Below are positions 6,903-14,230 of a stretch of 35,751 bases of DNA, piece by piece; the first letter of the stretch is position 1, and every line of letters starts with the position of its first letter. The stretch is from Candidatus Nanopelagicales bacterium (GTDB lineage: Bacteria; Actinomycetota; Actinomycetes; S36-B12; CAIYMF01). The notes under the pieces were generated by a model. The model had not been told where the DNA came from and did no database searches. It saw nothing but the letters and a program-made list of their open reading frames with translations. The stretch is taken from contig JADGOZ010000141.1 in assembly GCA_017882705.1 (NCBI GenBank), positions 1 to 35,751 on the forward strand, in the 5' to 3' direction. The translations under genes and the position numbers were made by a program.

Positions 6903-9338
6903 GTGCGCACGCTGTCGCGACGCCGCTTCCTCACGGCGTTCCGGCCCTGGTCCTCGGCTCCCGACGACCCGCGCCTGCGCCGGCCCACCGACATCCTGCT
7001 GCTGCTCGGCACGACCCTGCTGGCGGTCGGCATCGGCGTCACGCTGCGCGCCCGCCCACCGGCGACGAGCACCCCGCCCGGCACGACGAGCATCAGCGAC
7101 ATCGTCACCTGGACCGCCGACACGGTCTACGCGCTCGTGGCCGTGTGGGCCCTCGTCCTGCTCCTCCTGCCGCTCTTCGCCCGCGGACGGCGCCGCCTGC
7201 TGCTCGACTACGTCCTCGGCTCGGCCCTCGCCCTGCTCGCCGGGCTCCTGGTCTCGCGACCGTCCGGCAGCGGCTGGACCGACACCCTGCACCGCATGGT
7301 CACGGCCGACCCGCAGCCCGTCGACGTCGTCGGCCCGATGGCCGTCGCGACCGCGATCGTGGTCATCGCCTCGCCGCACATCACCCGGCCGTTGCGCTGG
7401 ACCGGCCGCCTGCTCGTCCTCGTCGGCGCGATCGCGGCCGTCGCGCTCGACGTCACGCACGTGCTCGGCGGCCTCACCCTGATCATCGTCGGCGTCCTCG
7501 CCGCGTCCCTGACCCACCTGATCCTCGGCACGCCGTCCGGTCACCCGACGGCCGACCAGGTCGCCGTGTCGCTGCCCGACGTCGGCGTCGACGTCGACGA
7601 CCTCGTGCTCGCCGACCGCCAGCCGCCCGGCGCATCCCGATTCCTGGGCACCACCGGGACCGGCCTCCCGGTCGTCGTCACGGTCTACGGCCGCGACGCG
7701 TGGGACGACCAGCTCGTCGGCTCGGTGTGGACCGCCCTGACCATCCGCGGCGAGTCGGTCGACGTGTTCGGCGGTCGTCGCCGCCGGGTCGAGCACGAGG
7801 CGCTCGTGACTCTGCTCGCCGAGCGCGCCGGCGTACCGGTCCTCCCCGTCGTCACCGCGGGGGTCGCCGACAACGGCGACGCCGTGATCGTGACGCACGC
7901 GCCCGCCGCCGTCCTCGCCGACCTGGCGCACGAGGACATCTCCGCCGGAGACCTCGCCGCGATGTGGTCGGCGCTCGCCTTGCTGCACGCCGCCGACCTC
8001 GCGCACCGGAGCATCGACCGCTTCACCGTCGTACGCCGGTCCGACGGTGCCTGGGCCTTCAGCGACCTCGACGACGCGCGGATCGCCGCAGACCCCAGCG
8101 CGTTCATGATCGACCGGGTCCGTCTGCTCGTGGCCACGGCGGTGAGCGCCGGGCACGATCCGGCGATCGCCGCTGCGGTGACCGCCCTCGGCGCGGACGG
8201 CATCGCGGAGATGCTGCCCTACCTGCAGTCGGCCGTGCTCGACCGCGCTGCGCGCAAGGCCGTGAGCGACAAGACCTGGGAGCTCGACGACCTGCGCGCG
8301 TCGGCGGTCGCCGCCGCCGGGGTCGAGGCGCCGCCGCTTCTCGCCGTGCGCCGGGTCACCGTGAAGTCGATCGGGCTCGTGCTGCTCGTGGGCGTGATGG
8401 CCTACGTCATCATCGGCATGCTCGCCGGGGTCGACCTCCCGGCGATCCGCAAGGAGCTGCAGGACGCGGACAAGACGTGGCTCTGGGTCGCGCTCGTGAT
8501 GTCGCCGACCGTGCAGATGGCGTTCGCGTTCTCGACGATCGGCGCCTCGATGGCGCGGCTGCGCTACGTGCCGGTGCTGATGCTGCAGTACGCGATCCAG
8601 TTCATCGCGCTCACGCTGCCGTCGACGGCGGCACGGCTCGCGCTGTCGGTGCGGTTCTTCCAGCGGTTCGGCATCCCACCTGGCACGGCGATCTCGATGG
8701 GCATGATCGACAGCTTCAGCGGATTTGTCGTCCAAGTGGTGCTGCTCGTCGTGATCACGCTGTCGAGCCTGCCCGGCCTCACGTCGCCGCTGCGCGGCAC
8801 GGAGAGCAGCTCGTCGAGCAGCAGCGGGTCGTCGACGCCGTCGCTGATCGCGGTGCTCGTCGTGCTCGTGGTGCTCGGCGCCCTGGTGACGGCGCTGGTG
8901 CCCCGCCTGCGCCGTCGGGCGCTCGGGCGGATTCCCGCGCTCCGCGCGACGCTGCGCGAGCAGCTCGACTCCGCGAAGACCGGGCTCGTGGTGCTGCGGC
9001 ACCCCGCCAAGGTCACCACGATGTTGCTCGGCAACCTCACCGCCCAGGTGATCCAGGCGGCGATCCTCGGGGTCTGCCTCTACGCGTTCGGCGGCTCGGC
9101 GCACCTCTCGCAGCTGATCCTCATCAACACCGGGGTCAGCCTCTTCGCCGGCCTGATGCCGGTGCCCGGCGGGATGGGCGTCGCCGAGGCCGGCTTCACC
9201 GCCGGTCTCCAGGCCATCGGGATCGACAGCGCCACGGCGATGTCGACCGCGATCGCGTTCCGCCTCGTGACGTTCTACCTGCCGCCCCTGTGGGGCTCGT
9301 ACGGCATGCGCTGGCTGCGCAAGCGCCAGTACGTCTGA
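6903..9338 (+). CDS. Flippase-like membrane protein (lysylphosphatidylglycerol synthase TM domain, YbhN type) with internal pseudokinase-like domain
   Basis: 811 aa. The GTG start follows CGAGGGGG. Residues about 28-200 hold a set of hydrophobic helices. About 215-460 form a soluble section with a degenerate kinase look: ADLAHRSIDRFTVV near 365 resembles a catalytic loop without the usual Asp-Lys-Asn set, and FSDLDDARIA near 385 resembles DFG. From about 485 onward come membrane segments of the LPG_synthase_TM/UPF0104 family, including MPVPGGMGVAEAGF near the end, typical of that family. A serine tract (GTESSSSSSSGSSTPS) lies in a loop near 635. Members of this family move or modify lipids or glycolipids in the membrane; no lysyl-transferase domain is present. 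A transporter or regulator role is inference. Confidence 0.8.
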   Translation: MRTLSRRRFLTAFRPWSSAPDDPRLRRPTDILLLLGTTLLAVGIGVTLRARPPATSTPPGTTSISDIVTWTADTVYALVAVWALVLLLLPLFARGRRRLLLDYVLGSALALLAGLLVSRPSGSGWTDTLHRMVTADPQPVDVVGPMAVATAIVVIASPHITRPLRWTGRLLVLVGAIAAVALDVTHVLGGLTLIIVGVLAASLTHLILGTPSGHPTADQVAVSLPDVGVDVDDLVLADRQPPGASRFLGTTGTGLPVVVTVYGRDAWDDQLVGSVWTALTIRGESVDVFGGRRRRVEHEALVTLLAERAGVPVLPVVTAGVADNGDAVIVTHAPAAVLADLAHEDISAGDLAAMWSALALLHAADLAHRSIDRFTVVRRSDGAWAFSDLDDARIAADPSAFMIDRVRLLVATAVSAGHDPAIAAAVTALGADGIAEMLPYLQSAVLDRAARKAVSDKTWELDDLRASAVAAAGVEAPPLLAVRRVTVKSIGLVLLVGVMAYVIIGMLAGVDLPAIRKELQDADKTWLWVALVMSPTVQMAFAFSTIGASMARLRYVPVLMLQYAIQFIALTLPSTAARLALSVRFFQRFGIPPGTAISMGMIDSFSGFVVQVVLLVVITLSSLPGLTSPLRGTESSSSSSSGSSTPSLIAVLVVLVVLGALVTALVPRLRRRALGRIPALRATLREQLDSAKTGLVVLRHPAKVTTMLLGNLTAQVIQAAILGVCLYAFGGSAHLSQLILINTGVSLFAGLMPVPGGMGVAEAGFTAGLQAIGIDSATAMSTAIAFRLVTFYLPPLWGSYGMRWLRKRQYV

Positions 9339-9348
9339 GGCTCAGACG
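9332..9348. terminator. Perfect inverted repeat containing both stop codons of convergent genes
   Basis: CGTCTGA and TCAGACG pair perfectly around GGC. The left arm contains the TGA of the flippase-like gene and the right arm the TGA of the 51-aa gene on the minus strand, so one hairpin can end both transcripts. Confidence 0.6.
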
Positions 9349-9497
9349 CGCGCGTGCGGGTGGGCGTCGGGGCCGGCCGGCCACCAGCCGCGGTCGTCGT
9401 GCGCCGCCTCGGAGCGGGAGTCGGAGGTGTCGCGGCCGAGCGTGGGCGCCAGGCCGGCGAGGAGGAGCAGGGCGAGGAGGAAGAGCAGTCCTGCCAT
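9342..9497 (-). CDS. Small single-span membrane peptide, 51 aa
   Basis: This frame is shorter than usual gene-calling limits. It encodes MAGLLFLLALLLLAGLAP, one strongly hydrophobic helix, followed by a polar tail with DTSDSRSEAAHDDRGWWP and an end in PHARV. A GAAGGA lies about 10 nt before the ATG, and its stop codon is embedded in a perfect terminator-like hairpin. An in-frame GTG nine nucleotides earlier is another possible start. It is divergent from the LysR gene across an AT-rich control region. The function is unknown; the helix could be a membrane anchor or an uncleaved signal sequence. Confidence 0.6.
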   Translation of the reverse strand: MAGLLFLLALLLLAGLAPTLGRDTSDSRSEAAHDDRGWWPAGPDAHPHARV

Positions 9498-9556
9498 GAG
9501 GGTCACATCCTTCGTTCAGGTGGGGCGCCGTCCGGCGTCCCACGACCAATGGTCCG

Positions 9557-9611
9557 CTTTCAACTATGAAAGTACAAGCAACTATCTCTTCACTTCCCTT
9601 CGGAAGTAGTG
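9557..9611. promoter_or_regulatory. AT-rich divergent control region with inverted repeats
   Basis: This is the most AT-rich stretch of the window. CTTTCA-ACTA-TGAAAG (9557-9572) is a perfect 6-bp inverted repeat, CAACTAT is repeated 18 nt later (9561 and 9579), and ACTTCC-CTTC-GGAAGT forms a small hairpin near 9592-9607. The site lies immediately upstream of the LysR gene and of the divergent small gene, where a LysR-type regulator often binds. Confidence 0.5.
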
Positions 9612-9623
9612 AATGATGGATCC

Positions 9624-10583
9624 ATGCTCGATCTACGCCGCCTCCAGGTCCTCGCCGCCGTCGTCGACACCGGCTCGGTGACCGCCGCCGCCACCCGCCT
9701 CGGCTACACGCCGTCCTCGGTGAGCCAGCAGCTGTCCGTCCTCGAGCGCGAGACGGGCGTGCCGCTGTTCGAGAAGAACGGTCGCGGCATCCGGCCGACC
9801 GAGGCCGGCGTGCTCCTCGCCGAGCACGCCGAGGGCGTCCTGCGCGCGGTGTCGGCCGCCGAGACCGCGATGACCGACCTGCGCGAGGGCCGCAGCGGCC
9901 GGGTGCGCGTCATGTCGTTCACCAGCGCCGGCGACACCCTGCTGCCCACCGCCGTCGCACGGCTGCGCCGCACCCGACCCGGGCTGCACGTGGCCACCAC
10001 GGTGGGCGAGACCGACGTCGCCTACGAGCAGCTGCGCTCGCACCAGATCGAGCTCGCCGTCGTCCTCGAGCCGTTCGGCGTGGGCGACGAGCCGCACGAC
10101 GACCTGCTCCGCGTGCACCTGCTCGACGATCCGTACCGCGCGATGCTGCCCGCCGGTCACCCGCTCACCGAGTCCGACACGGTCGAGCTCACCGACCTCG
10201 CCAACGAGGACTGGGTCGCGGCGCTCGGTGGCAACGGCTACTGCCGCGACGACACGATCGACCTGTGTCGGCGCGCCGGCTTCACGCCGCGCTTCGTCGC
10301 GCACGCCGTGGAGTTCCCGGCCGCGCAGGCCTACGTCGCCGCCGGCATCGGCGTCGGCCTCGTCCCCGTCCTCGCGCTCGGCACCGTGCACCGCGGGGTC
10401 GAGGTCCGCCGGCTGCGTCGCGAGCCCGAGCCGCGCCACGTGTGGATCGCGACCCGTCCGACGGCCGCGGCGACGGCGACGGTGGCCGAGACGATCGACG
10501 CCCTGCGCCGTGCGGCCGCCGAGCACTCCCGGCGTACCAAGGGGCAGGTCACCCCCAACGACGCCCAGCCGGTGCCCGCCTGA
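9624..10583 (+). CDS. LysR-family transcriptional regulator
   Basis: 319 aa. It starts MLDLRRLQVLAAVVDTGSVT, the usual LysR opening, with a winged helix-turn-helix through about residue 62 (AAATRLGYTPSSVSQQLSVL). The substrate-binding region (about 90-300) has GRVRVMSFTSAGDTLLPTAV and the ending AAGIGVGLVPVLAL common to the effector domain. ATG 9624 was chosen over the in-frame GTG 9609 because it gives the canonical N-terminus with GATGGA just ahead. The target genes are not apparent; only a 51-aa membrane peptide is divergent. LysR proteins usually control their own promoter and that of a divergent neighbour. Confidence 0.9.
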   Translation: MLDLRRLQVLAAVVDTGSVTAAATRLGYTPSSVSQQLSVLERETGVPLFEKNGRGIRPTEAGVLLAEHAEGVLRAVSAAETAMTDLREGRSGRVRVMSFTSAGDTLLPTAVARLRRTRPGLHVATTVGETDVAYEQLRSHQIELAVVLEPFGVGDEPHDDLLRVHLLDDPYRAMLPAGHPLTESDTVELTDLANEDWVAALGGNGYCRDDTIDLCRRAGFTPRFVAHAVEFPAAQAYVAAGIGVGLVPVLALGTVHRGVEVRRLRREPEPRHVWIATRPTAAATATVAETIDALRRAAAEHSRRTKGQVTPNDAQPVPA

Positions 10584-10690
10584 CCCGCTCCCCGTACCCG
10601 GCACTGCCCGGCGGCCCTGTCGATTCCGGGCGGTCCCGTTCGTGCAGAGGGTGAGAGGCTGCGTCGCAGCCGGACCCGAAGGAGTACGCC

Positions 10691-11035
10691 GTGCCGAACT
10701 ACCTGCTCTCCGTCTGCTACCCCGCCGGCGCCTCGCAGCCGCCGCCCGACGAGCTCGCCGCGATCATGACGCGCGTCGGGGCGCTGTCGGCCGACATGCA
10801 GGCGGCCGGCGTGTGGGTGTTCGGCGGCGGTCTGCACGCGCCGTCGTCGGCGACCGTCGTCGAGGACCGGGACGGCGAGGTCGTCATGACCGACGGGCCG
10901 TTCATCGAGTCCAAGGAGCAGATCGGCGGCATCACGATCATCGACGTCGCCGACCTCGACGCCGCGCTCGCGTGGGGCGCGAGGAAGGCCGCCGCGATCG
11001 GCGTACCGATCGAGGTCCGGCCCTTCGTGGGCTGA
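10691..11035 (+). CDS. YCII/DGPF-domain protein, first copy
   Basis: 114 aa, the usual length for the family. The DGPF signature appears as MTDGPFIESKEQIGGITII near 66-84, and the N-terminal strand MPNYLLSVCY is typical. The GTG start has GAAGGAG upstream. The fold is a ferredoxin-like YCII domain of unknown enzymatic activity. It stands 5' of a second copy and an ECF42 sigma gene on the same strand, an association known for ECF42 systems in which DGPF proteins are the presumed targets or partners. Confidence 0.85.
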   Translation: MPNYLLSVCYPAGASQPPPDELAAIMTRVGALSADMQAAGVWVFGGGLHAPSSATVVEDRDGEVVMTDGPFIESKEQIGGITIIDVADLDAALAWGARKAAAIGVPIEVRPFVG

Positions 11036-11201
11036 GGCCCGACCCGGCGACGCTGCCGCACCCGCTGCTGAGCGAGACTGCTCCGCAGCACACGCGCCAG
11101 CACGGCCCGGACAGGCGCACCGGAAGTGTCGAAGCGCGCGGACGGCGTTCGTGCAGCAGGTGAGGGACCGGATCGGCCGGCCCGACCAGAAGGAGACCGC
11201 C

Positions 11202-11558
11202 ATGACCCAGTACCTGCTCTCCGTGCACAACGACGGCACCAGCCCCTACGCCACGGAGGAGGACATGCACGCCGCCTTCGCCGACACGGGCACCTTCAAC
11301 GAGAAGCTCCAGGCGTCCGGCAAGTGGGTGTTCGCCGGCGGGCTCGAGTTCCCCGACACGGCGAAGGTCGTGCGCCGCCGCGACGGTGCGCTCGAGCGCA
11401 CCGACGGGCCCTACCTCGAGAGCAAGGAGCACATCGGCGGCTTCTGGATCATCGAGGCGGCCGACATGGACGAGGCGCTCGCGTGGGCCGAGGAGGGCGC
11501 TGTCGCCTGCCGCGGCGACGTGGAGGTCCGCCCGTTCCAGGGCATCCCCCAGGACTGA
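11202..11558 (+). CDS. YCII/DGPF-domain protein, second copy
   Basis: 118 aa. It resembles the first copy: MTQYLLSVHNDG, WVFAGGLEFPD, the signature RTDGPYLESKEHIGGFWII (DGPY instead of DGPF) and the ending VEVRPFQG. AGAAGGAG stands 6 nt before the ATG. The stop lies only 9 nt before the proposed start of the sigma gene, which suggests co-transcription. The two DGPF genes are separated by 166 nt without other coding signal, so this pair member may have its own promoter. Confidence 0.87.
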   Translation: MTQYLLSVHNDGTSPYATEEDMHAAFADTGTFNEKLQASGKWVFAGGLEFPDTAKVVRRRDGALERTDGPYLESKEHIGGFWIIEAADMDEALAWAEEGAVACRGDVEVRPFQGIPQD

Positions 11559-11567
11559 GCCGCCCGC

Positions 11568-12893
11568 GTGCCCGCCGTACCCGACGACCCTGCCGTCCTT
11601 GATCGCGATTCGCGGTCAGGAGATGCCCTTGAGGGGCCCGATCCGACCTTAGAGGTCACGTCGGGCGCGGCGACCGCGGTCACGGTGGAGGCGGTGTTCC
11701 GCGCTGACTACGGGCGGGCGATCGCGACGCTCACACGGCTGCTCGGGGATCTCGGTCTGGCGGAGGAGGCGGTGCAGGACGCCTTCGCCGTCGCGCTCGA
11801 GACCTGGCCGCGCGACGGCGTCCCGCCGAGCCCGACCGGCTGGGTCGTCACCACCGCACGCCATCGCGCGATCGACCGCTTCCGGCGCGAGTCCACAAGA
11901 GAGCAGCGCCAGGCGCAGGCAGCGCTGCTACACGCCCCCGACGAGCCGGAGGAGGACTACGCCGTGCGCGACGACCGCCTCCGCCTGGTGTTCACCTGCT
12001 GCCACCCGGCGATCGCGCCCGCCGCGCAGGTCGCGCTCACCCTGCGGCTCGTCGCCGGGCTCACCACGCCGGAGATCGCCCGCGCGTTCCTCGTGCCCGA
12101 GCCGACCATGGCGCAGCGCCTCGTCCGCGCGAAGAACAAGATCCGCGACGCGCACATCCCCTACCGCGTGCCCGACGAGCACGAGCTCCCCGACCGCCTG
12201 CGCCCGGTCCTGGCGGTCATCTACCTCGTCCACAACGAGGCCTACGTCGCCACCTCGGGCGACTCGCTCGATCGCGTCGACCTCGCCGCAGAGGCGGTGC
12301 GCCTCGGGCGCCTGCTCGTGGAGCTCATGCCCGACGAGCCCGAGGCGCGCGGCCTGCTCGCGCTCATGCTCCTCGCCGAGTCGCGCCGGCCCGCGCGGGT
12401 CGCGGCCGACGGCTCGCTCGTCCGCCTCGCCGACCAGGACCGCTCGCTGTGGGACGCGAGCCTCCTCGCCGAGGGACAGGCACTCGTCCGGGAGTGCCTG
12501 CGGCGTAACACTCCTGGGCCCTACCAGATCCAGGCGGCCATCGCCGCGGTGCACTCCGACGCCACGACTGCGGCCGACACCGACTGGCGGCAGGTCATCG
12601 CCCTCTACGACCAGCTGCTCGCGGCGGCGCCGTCGCAGGTGGTGCGGCTCAACCGGGCGATCGCCGTCGCCGAGCTCGACGGACCCACGGCCGGCCTGCT
12701 CGAGATCGACGCGCCCGACGGTCCTGCGACCCACCTCGACGCCTACCACCTGCTGCACGCGACGCGGGCGGCCCTCCTCGCGCGACAAGGAAGGACGGCG
12801 GAGGCGGCGGCGTCGTACGACCGGGCGATCGCCTTGACCGACAACATCGCCGAGCAGCGCTTCCTCACGTCGAGGCGCGACGCCCTCTTGTGA
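11568..12893 (+). CDS. ECF42-type RNA polymerase sigma factor with TPR-like C-terminal extension
   Basis: Up to 441 aa, far longer than a plain ECF factor. Region 2 is seen in VEAVFRADYGRAIATLTRLL through DAFAVALETWPRDGVPPSP and TGWVVTTARHRAIDRFRRES. Region 4 is in LTLRLVAGLTTPEIARAFLV and AQRLVRAKNKI. The C-terminal ~230 residues (RPVLAVIYLVHNEAYVATSG and the final repeat-like helices GRTAEAAASYDRAIALT) match the extension of ECF42 factors, which has been shown to be needed for their activity. No anti-sigma gene is adjacent, in keeping with that group. The true start is uncertain: GTG 11568 gives a poorly conserved 39-residue lead, while GTG 11685 would begin directly at the region-2 homology. 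Confidence 0.88.
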   Translation: MPAVPDDPAVLDRDSRSGDALEGPDPTLEVTSGAATAVTVEAVFRADYGRAIATLTRLLGDLGLAEEAVQDAFAVALETWPRDGVPPSPTGWVVTTARHRAIDRFRRESTREQRQAQAALLHAPDEPEEDYAVRDDRLRLVFTCCHPAIAPAAQVALTLRLVAGLTTPEIARAFLVPEPTMAQRLVRAKNKIRDAHIPYRVPDEHELPDRLRPVLAVIYLVHNEAYVATSGDSLDRVDLAAEAVRLGRLLVELMPDEPEARGLLALMLLAESRRPARVAADGSLVRLADQDRSLWDASLLAEGQALVRECLRRNTPGPYQIQAAIAAVHSDATTAADTDWRQVIALYDQLLAAAPSQVVRLNRAIAVAELDGPTAGLLEIDAPDGPATHLDAYHLLHATRAALLARQGRTAEAAASYDRAIALTDNIAEQRFLTSRRDALL

Positions 12894-12911
12894 CTGTCCG
12901 CCCCGGACAGT
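12893..12911 (+). terminator. Perfect 8-bp hairpin directly after the sigma gene stop
   Basis: ACTGTCCG and CGGACAGT pair perfectly around CCC, beginning on the last base of the TGA. It is followed two bases later by repeat copy 3 rather than by a T-run. Confidence 0.65.
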
Positions 12912-12913
12912 AC

Positions 12914-12977
12914 TGACGTCACTGGCGTAAGTGCTGAGCTGGAGGACTCCAGGTTCGCAATTACGCCAGTGACGTCG
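12914..12977 (-). repeat. 64-bp near-palindromic dispersed repeat, copy 3 (reverse orientation)
   Basis: Its reverse complement aligns with copy 1 through the interior landmark GCGAACCTGG, so it is oriented opposite to copies 1 and 2. The arms, GACGTCACTGGCGTAAGTGC on the left, pair over about 20 nt with one internal mismatch, making it the most symmetrical copy. It lies between a sigma-gene terminator and the convergent HtrA gene. Confidence 0.85.
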
Positions 12978-12994
12978 GGTGTGGGGTGGGTCGG

Positions 12995-14176
12995 TCAGGC
13001 CTGGACGTCGGCCGAGCCGAGGGTGACGGTGGCGTGGGCGGTCGCGCCGTCGCGGGTGTAGGAGACGTCGACCGTCGCGCCGGGGGTGGCGGAGCGGACC
13101 GTGGCCAGCAGGCTCTCGGTGCCGGTGATGCGGGTCGTGCCGACCCGCGTCACGACGTCGCCGACCTGCAGACCGGCCTTCGCCGCGGCACTGCCGTCGG
13201 CGACCTGCGTGAGCTTCGCGCCGCCGGTGGCGTCCTCCGTGGCGACGCCGAGCACGGCCTTGGTCGCGGTGCCCTTCGACTGCAGCTCGTCGGCGATGCG
13301 CTTGGCCTGGTCGATCGGGATGGCGAAGCCGAGGCCGATGCTCCCGCCCTGCGTGCCCTGCGCGGCGCCGAGCGAGGCGATCGCGGAGTTGATGCCGACG
13401 ACGCGGCCGGCCATGTCGACGAGCGCGCCGCCGGAGTTGCCGGGGTTCACCGCGGCATCGGTCTGGATGGCGTTGAGGACCGACGTCGCGCTGCTGCCCT
13501 GCTCGCCGGACACGACCGGGCGGTTGAGCGCGGAGACGATGCCGGAAGTCACGGTGCCGGAGAGTCCCAGCGGCGAGCCGATGGCCACGACCTGCTGGCC
13601 CACCTTGAGCGACGAGGACGAGCCGAGCTGCGCGGGCACGAGGCCGTCGACGCCGTCGACCCTGATGACGGCGACGTCGGCGCCTGGGTCGCGGCCGAGG
13701 ATCGTGGCCGACGCCGTACGCCCGTCCTGGAAGGACACGGTGAGCGAGCCGCCGTCAGCGGCCTCGGCGACCACGTGGTTGTTCGTGAGGATGACGCCGT
13801 CCGTGCTGATCACGATGCCGGAGCCCGTGCCGCTGCCGGCCTGGCCGGTGAACGCGACGGAGACGACGCTCGGCAGCACCTTCGCCGACACGGCCTCGAT
13901 GGAGGTGTCGAACGAGGCGTCGCGGACCGTGCCGTTGTCGTTCGAGGTCGCGACGGTGGCGCGGTCCTCGTGGCCGGCGGTCACGGCGGCGCCCACGGCA
14001 CCGCCGACGCCGCCGGCGAGCAGCGCGGTCGCGAGGACGGCGGCCGTCGTGCGGCCGAGCCCGCCGCGCCCGGTGCGAGCGGGGGTCGGCGGGAGGGTCG
14101 TCGCCGGTGCACCGTCGGGCTCCGCCGCGATCGGGGGGAGGAAGGTGAACTCGGAGGTGCGGTCGTTGATGTCCAT
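12995..14176 (-). CDS. HtrA/DegP-type trypsin-like serine protease with PDZ domain, membrane-anchored
   Basis: 393 aa. A cytoplasmic N-terminus of about 43 residues precedes one hydrophobic anchor (about 44-67), so the protease faces outside. The triad is visible: His134 in TNNHVV, Asp167 in GADVAVIRVD and Ser248 in NPGNSGGALVD. A PDZ domain follows (about 300-385), with GLQVGDVVTRVGTTRITGTE. Such enzymes degrade or process misfolded extracytoplasmic proteins during envelope stress. The ATG is preceded by no strong ribosome site but by a perfect inverted repeat 7 nt away, which may control expression. It lies downstream of the acyl-CoA ligase on the same strand. Confidence 0.92.
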   Translation of the reverse strand: MDINDRTSEFTFLPPIAAEPDGAPATTLPPTPARTGRGGLGRTTAAVLATALLAGGVGGAVGAAVTAGHEDRATVATSNDNGTVRDASFDTSIEAVSAKVLPSVVSVAFTGQAGSGTGSGIVISTDGVILTNNHVVAEAADGGSLTVSFQDGRTASATILGRDPGADVAVIRVDGVDGLVPAQLGSSSSLKVGQQVVAIGSPLGLSGTVTSGIVSALNRPVVSGEQGSSATSVLNAIQTDAAVNPGNSGGALVDMAGRVVGINSAIASLGAAQGTQGGSIGLGFAIPIDQAKRIADELQSKGTATKAVLGVATEDATGGAKLTQVADGSAAAKAGLQVGDVVTRVGTTRITGTESLLATVRSATPGATVDVSYTRDGATAHATVTLGSADVQA

Positions 14177-14182
14177 GACCGT

Positions 14183-14197
14183 GTTCTGACCCAGAAC
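14183..14197. promoter_or_regulatory. Inverted repeat at the htrA-type gene start
   Basis: GTTCTG-ACC-CAGAAC is a perfect 6-bp dyad with a 3-nt spacer. It ends 7 nt before the protease start codon, where it could be an operator or a leader hairpin that masks the ribosome site. Confidence 0.5.
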
Positions 14198-14230
14198 CTG
14201 TGAGGACGCTGTACGCGGCCTCTGCCTATC

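Noticed and set aside
6734..9499. A 921-codon open frame overlapping the flippase-like gene, and a 790-codon one on the opposite strand
   Set aside because: Both are Arg/Pro/Ala/His-rich without domains and exist because GC-rich DNA has few stops; the 811-aa frame carries the helices and motifs.
10606..10631. Terminator after the LysR gene (GCCCGG / CCGGGC)
   Set aside because: Only a 6-bp stem with a 14-nt loop in very GC-rich DNA, expected by chance.
5329..12977. CRISPR array from the repeated 64-mers
   Set aside because: The copies are far apart, differ in orientation, lack regular spacers, and no cas gene is present.
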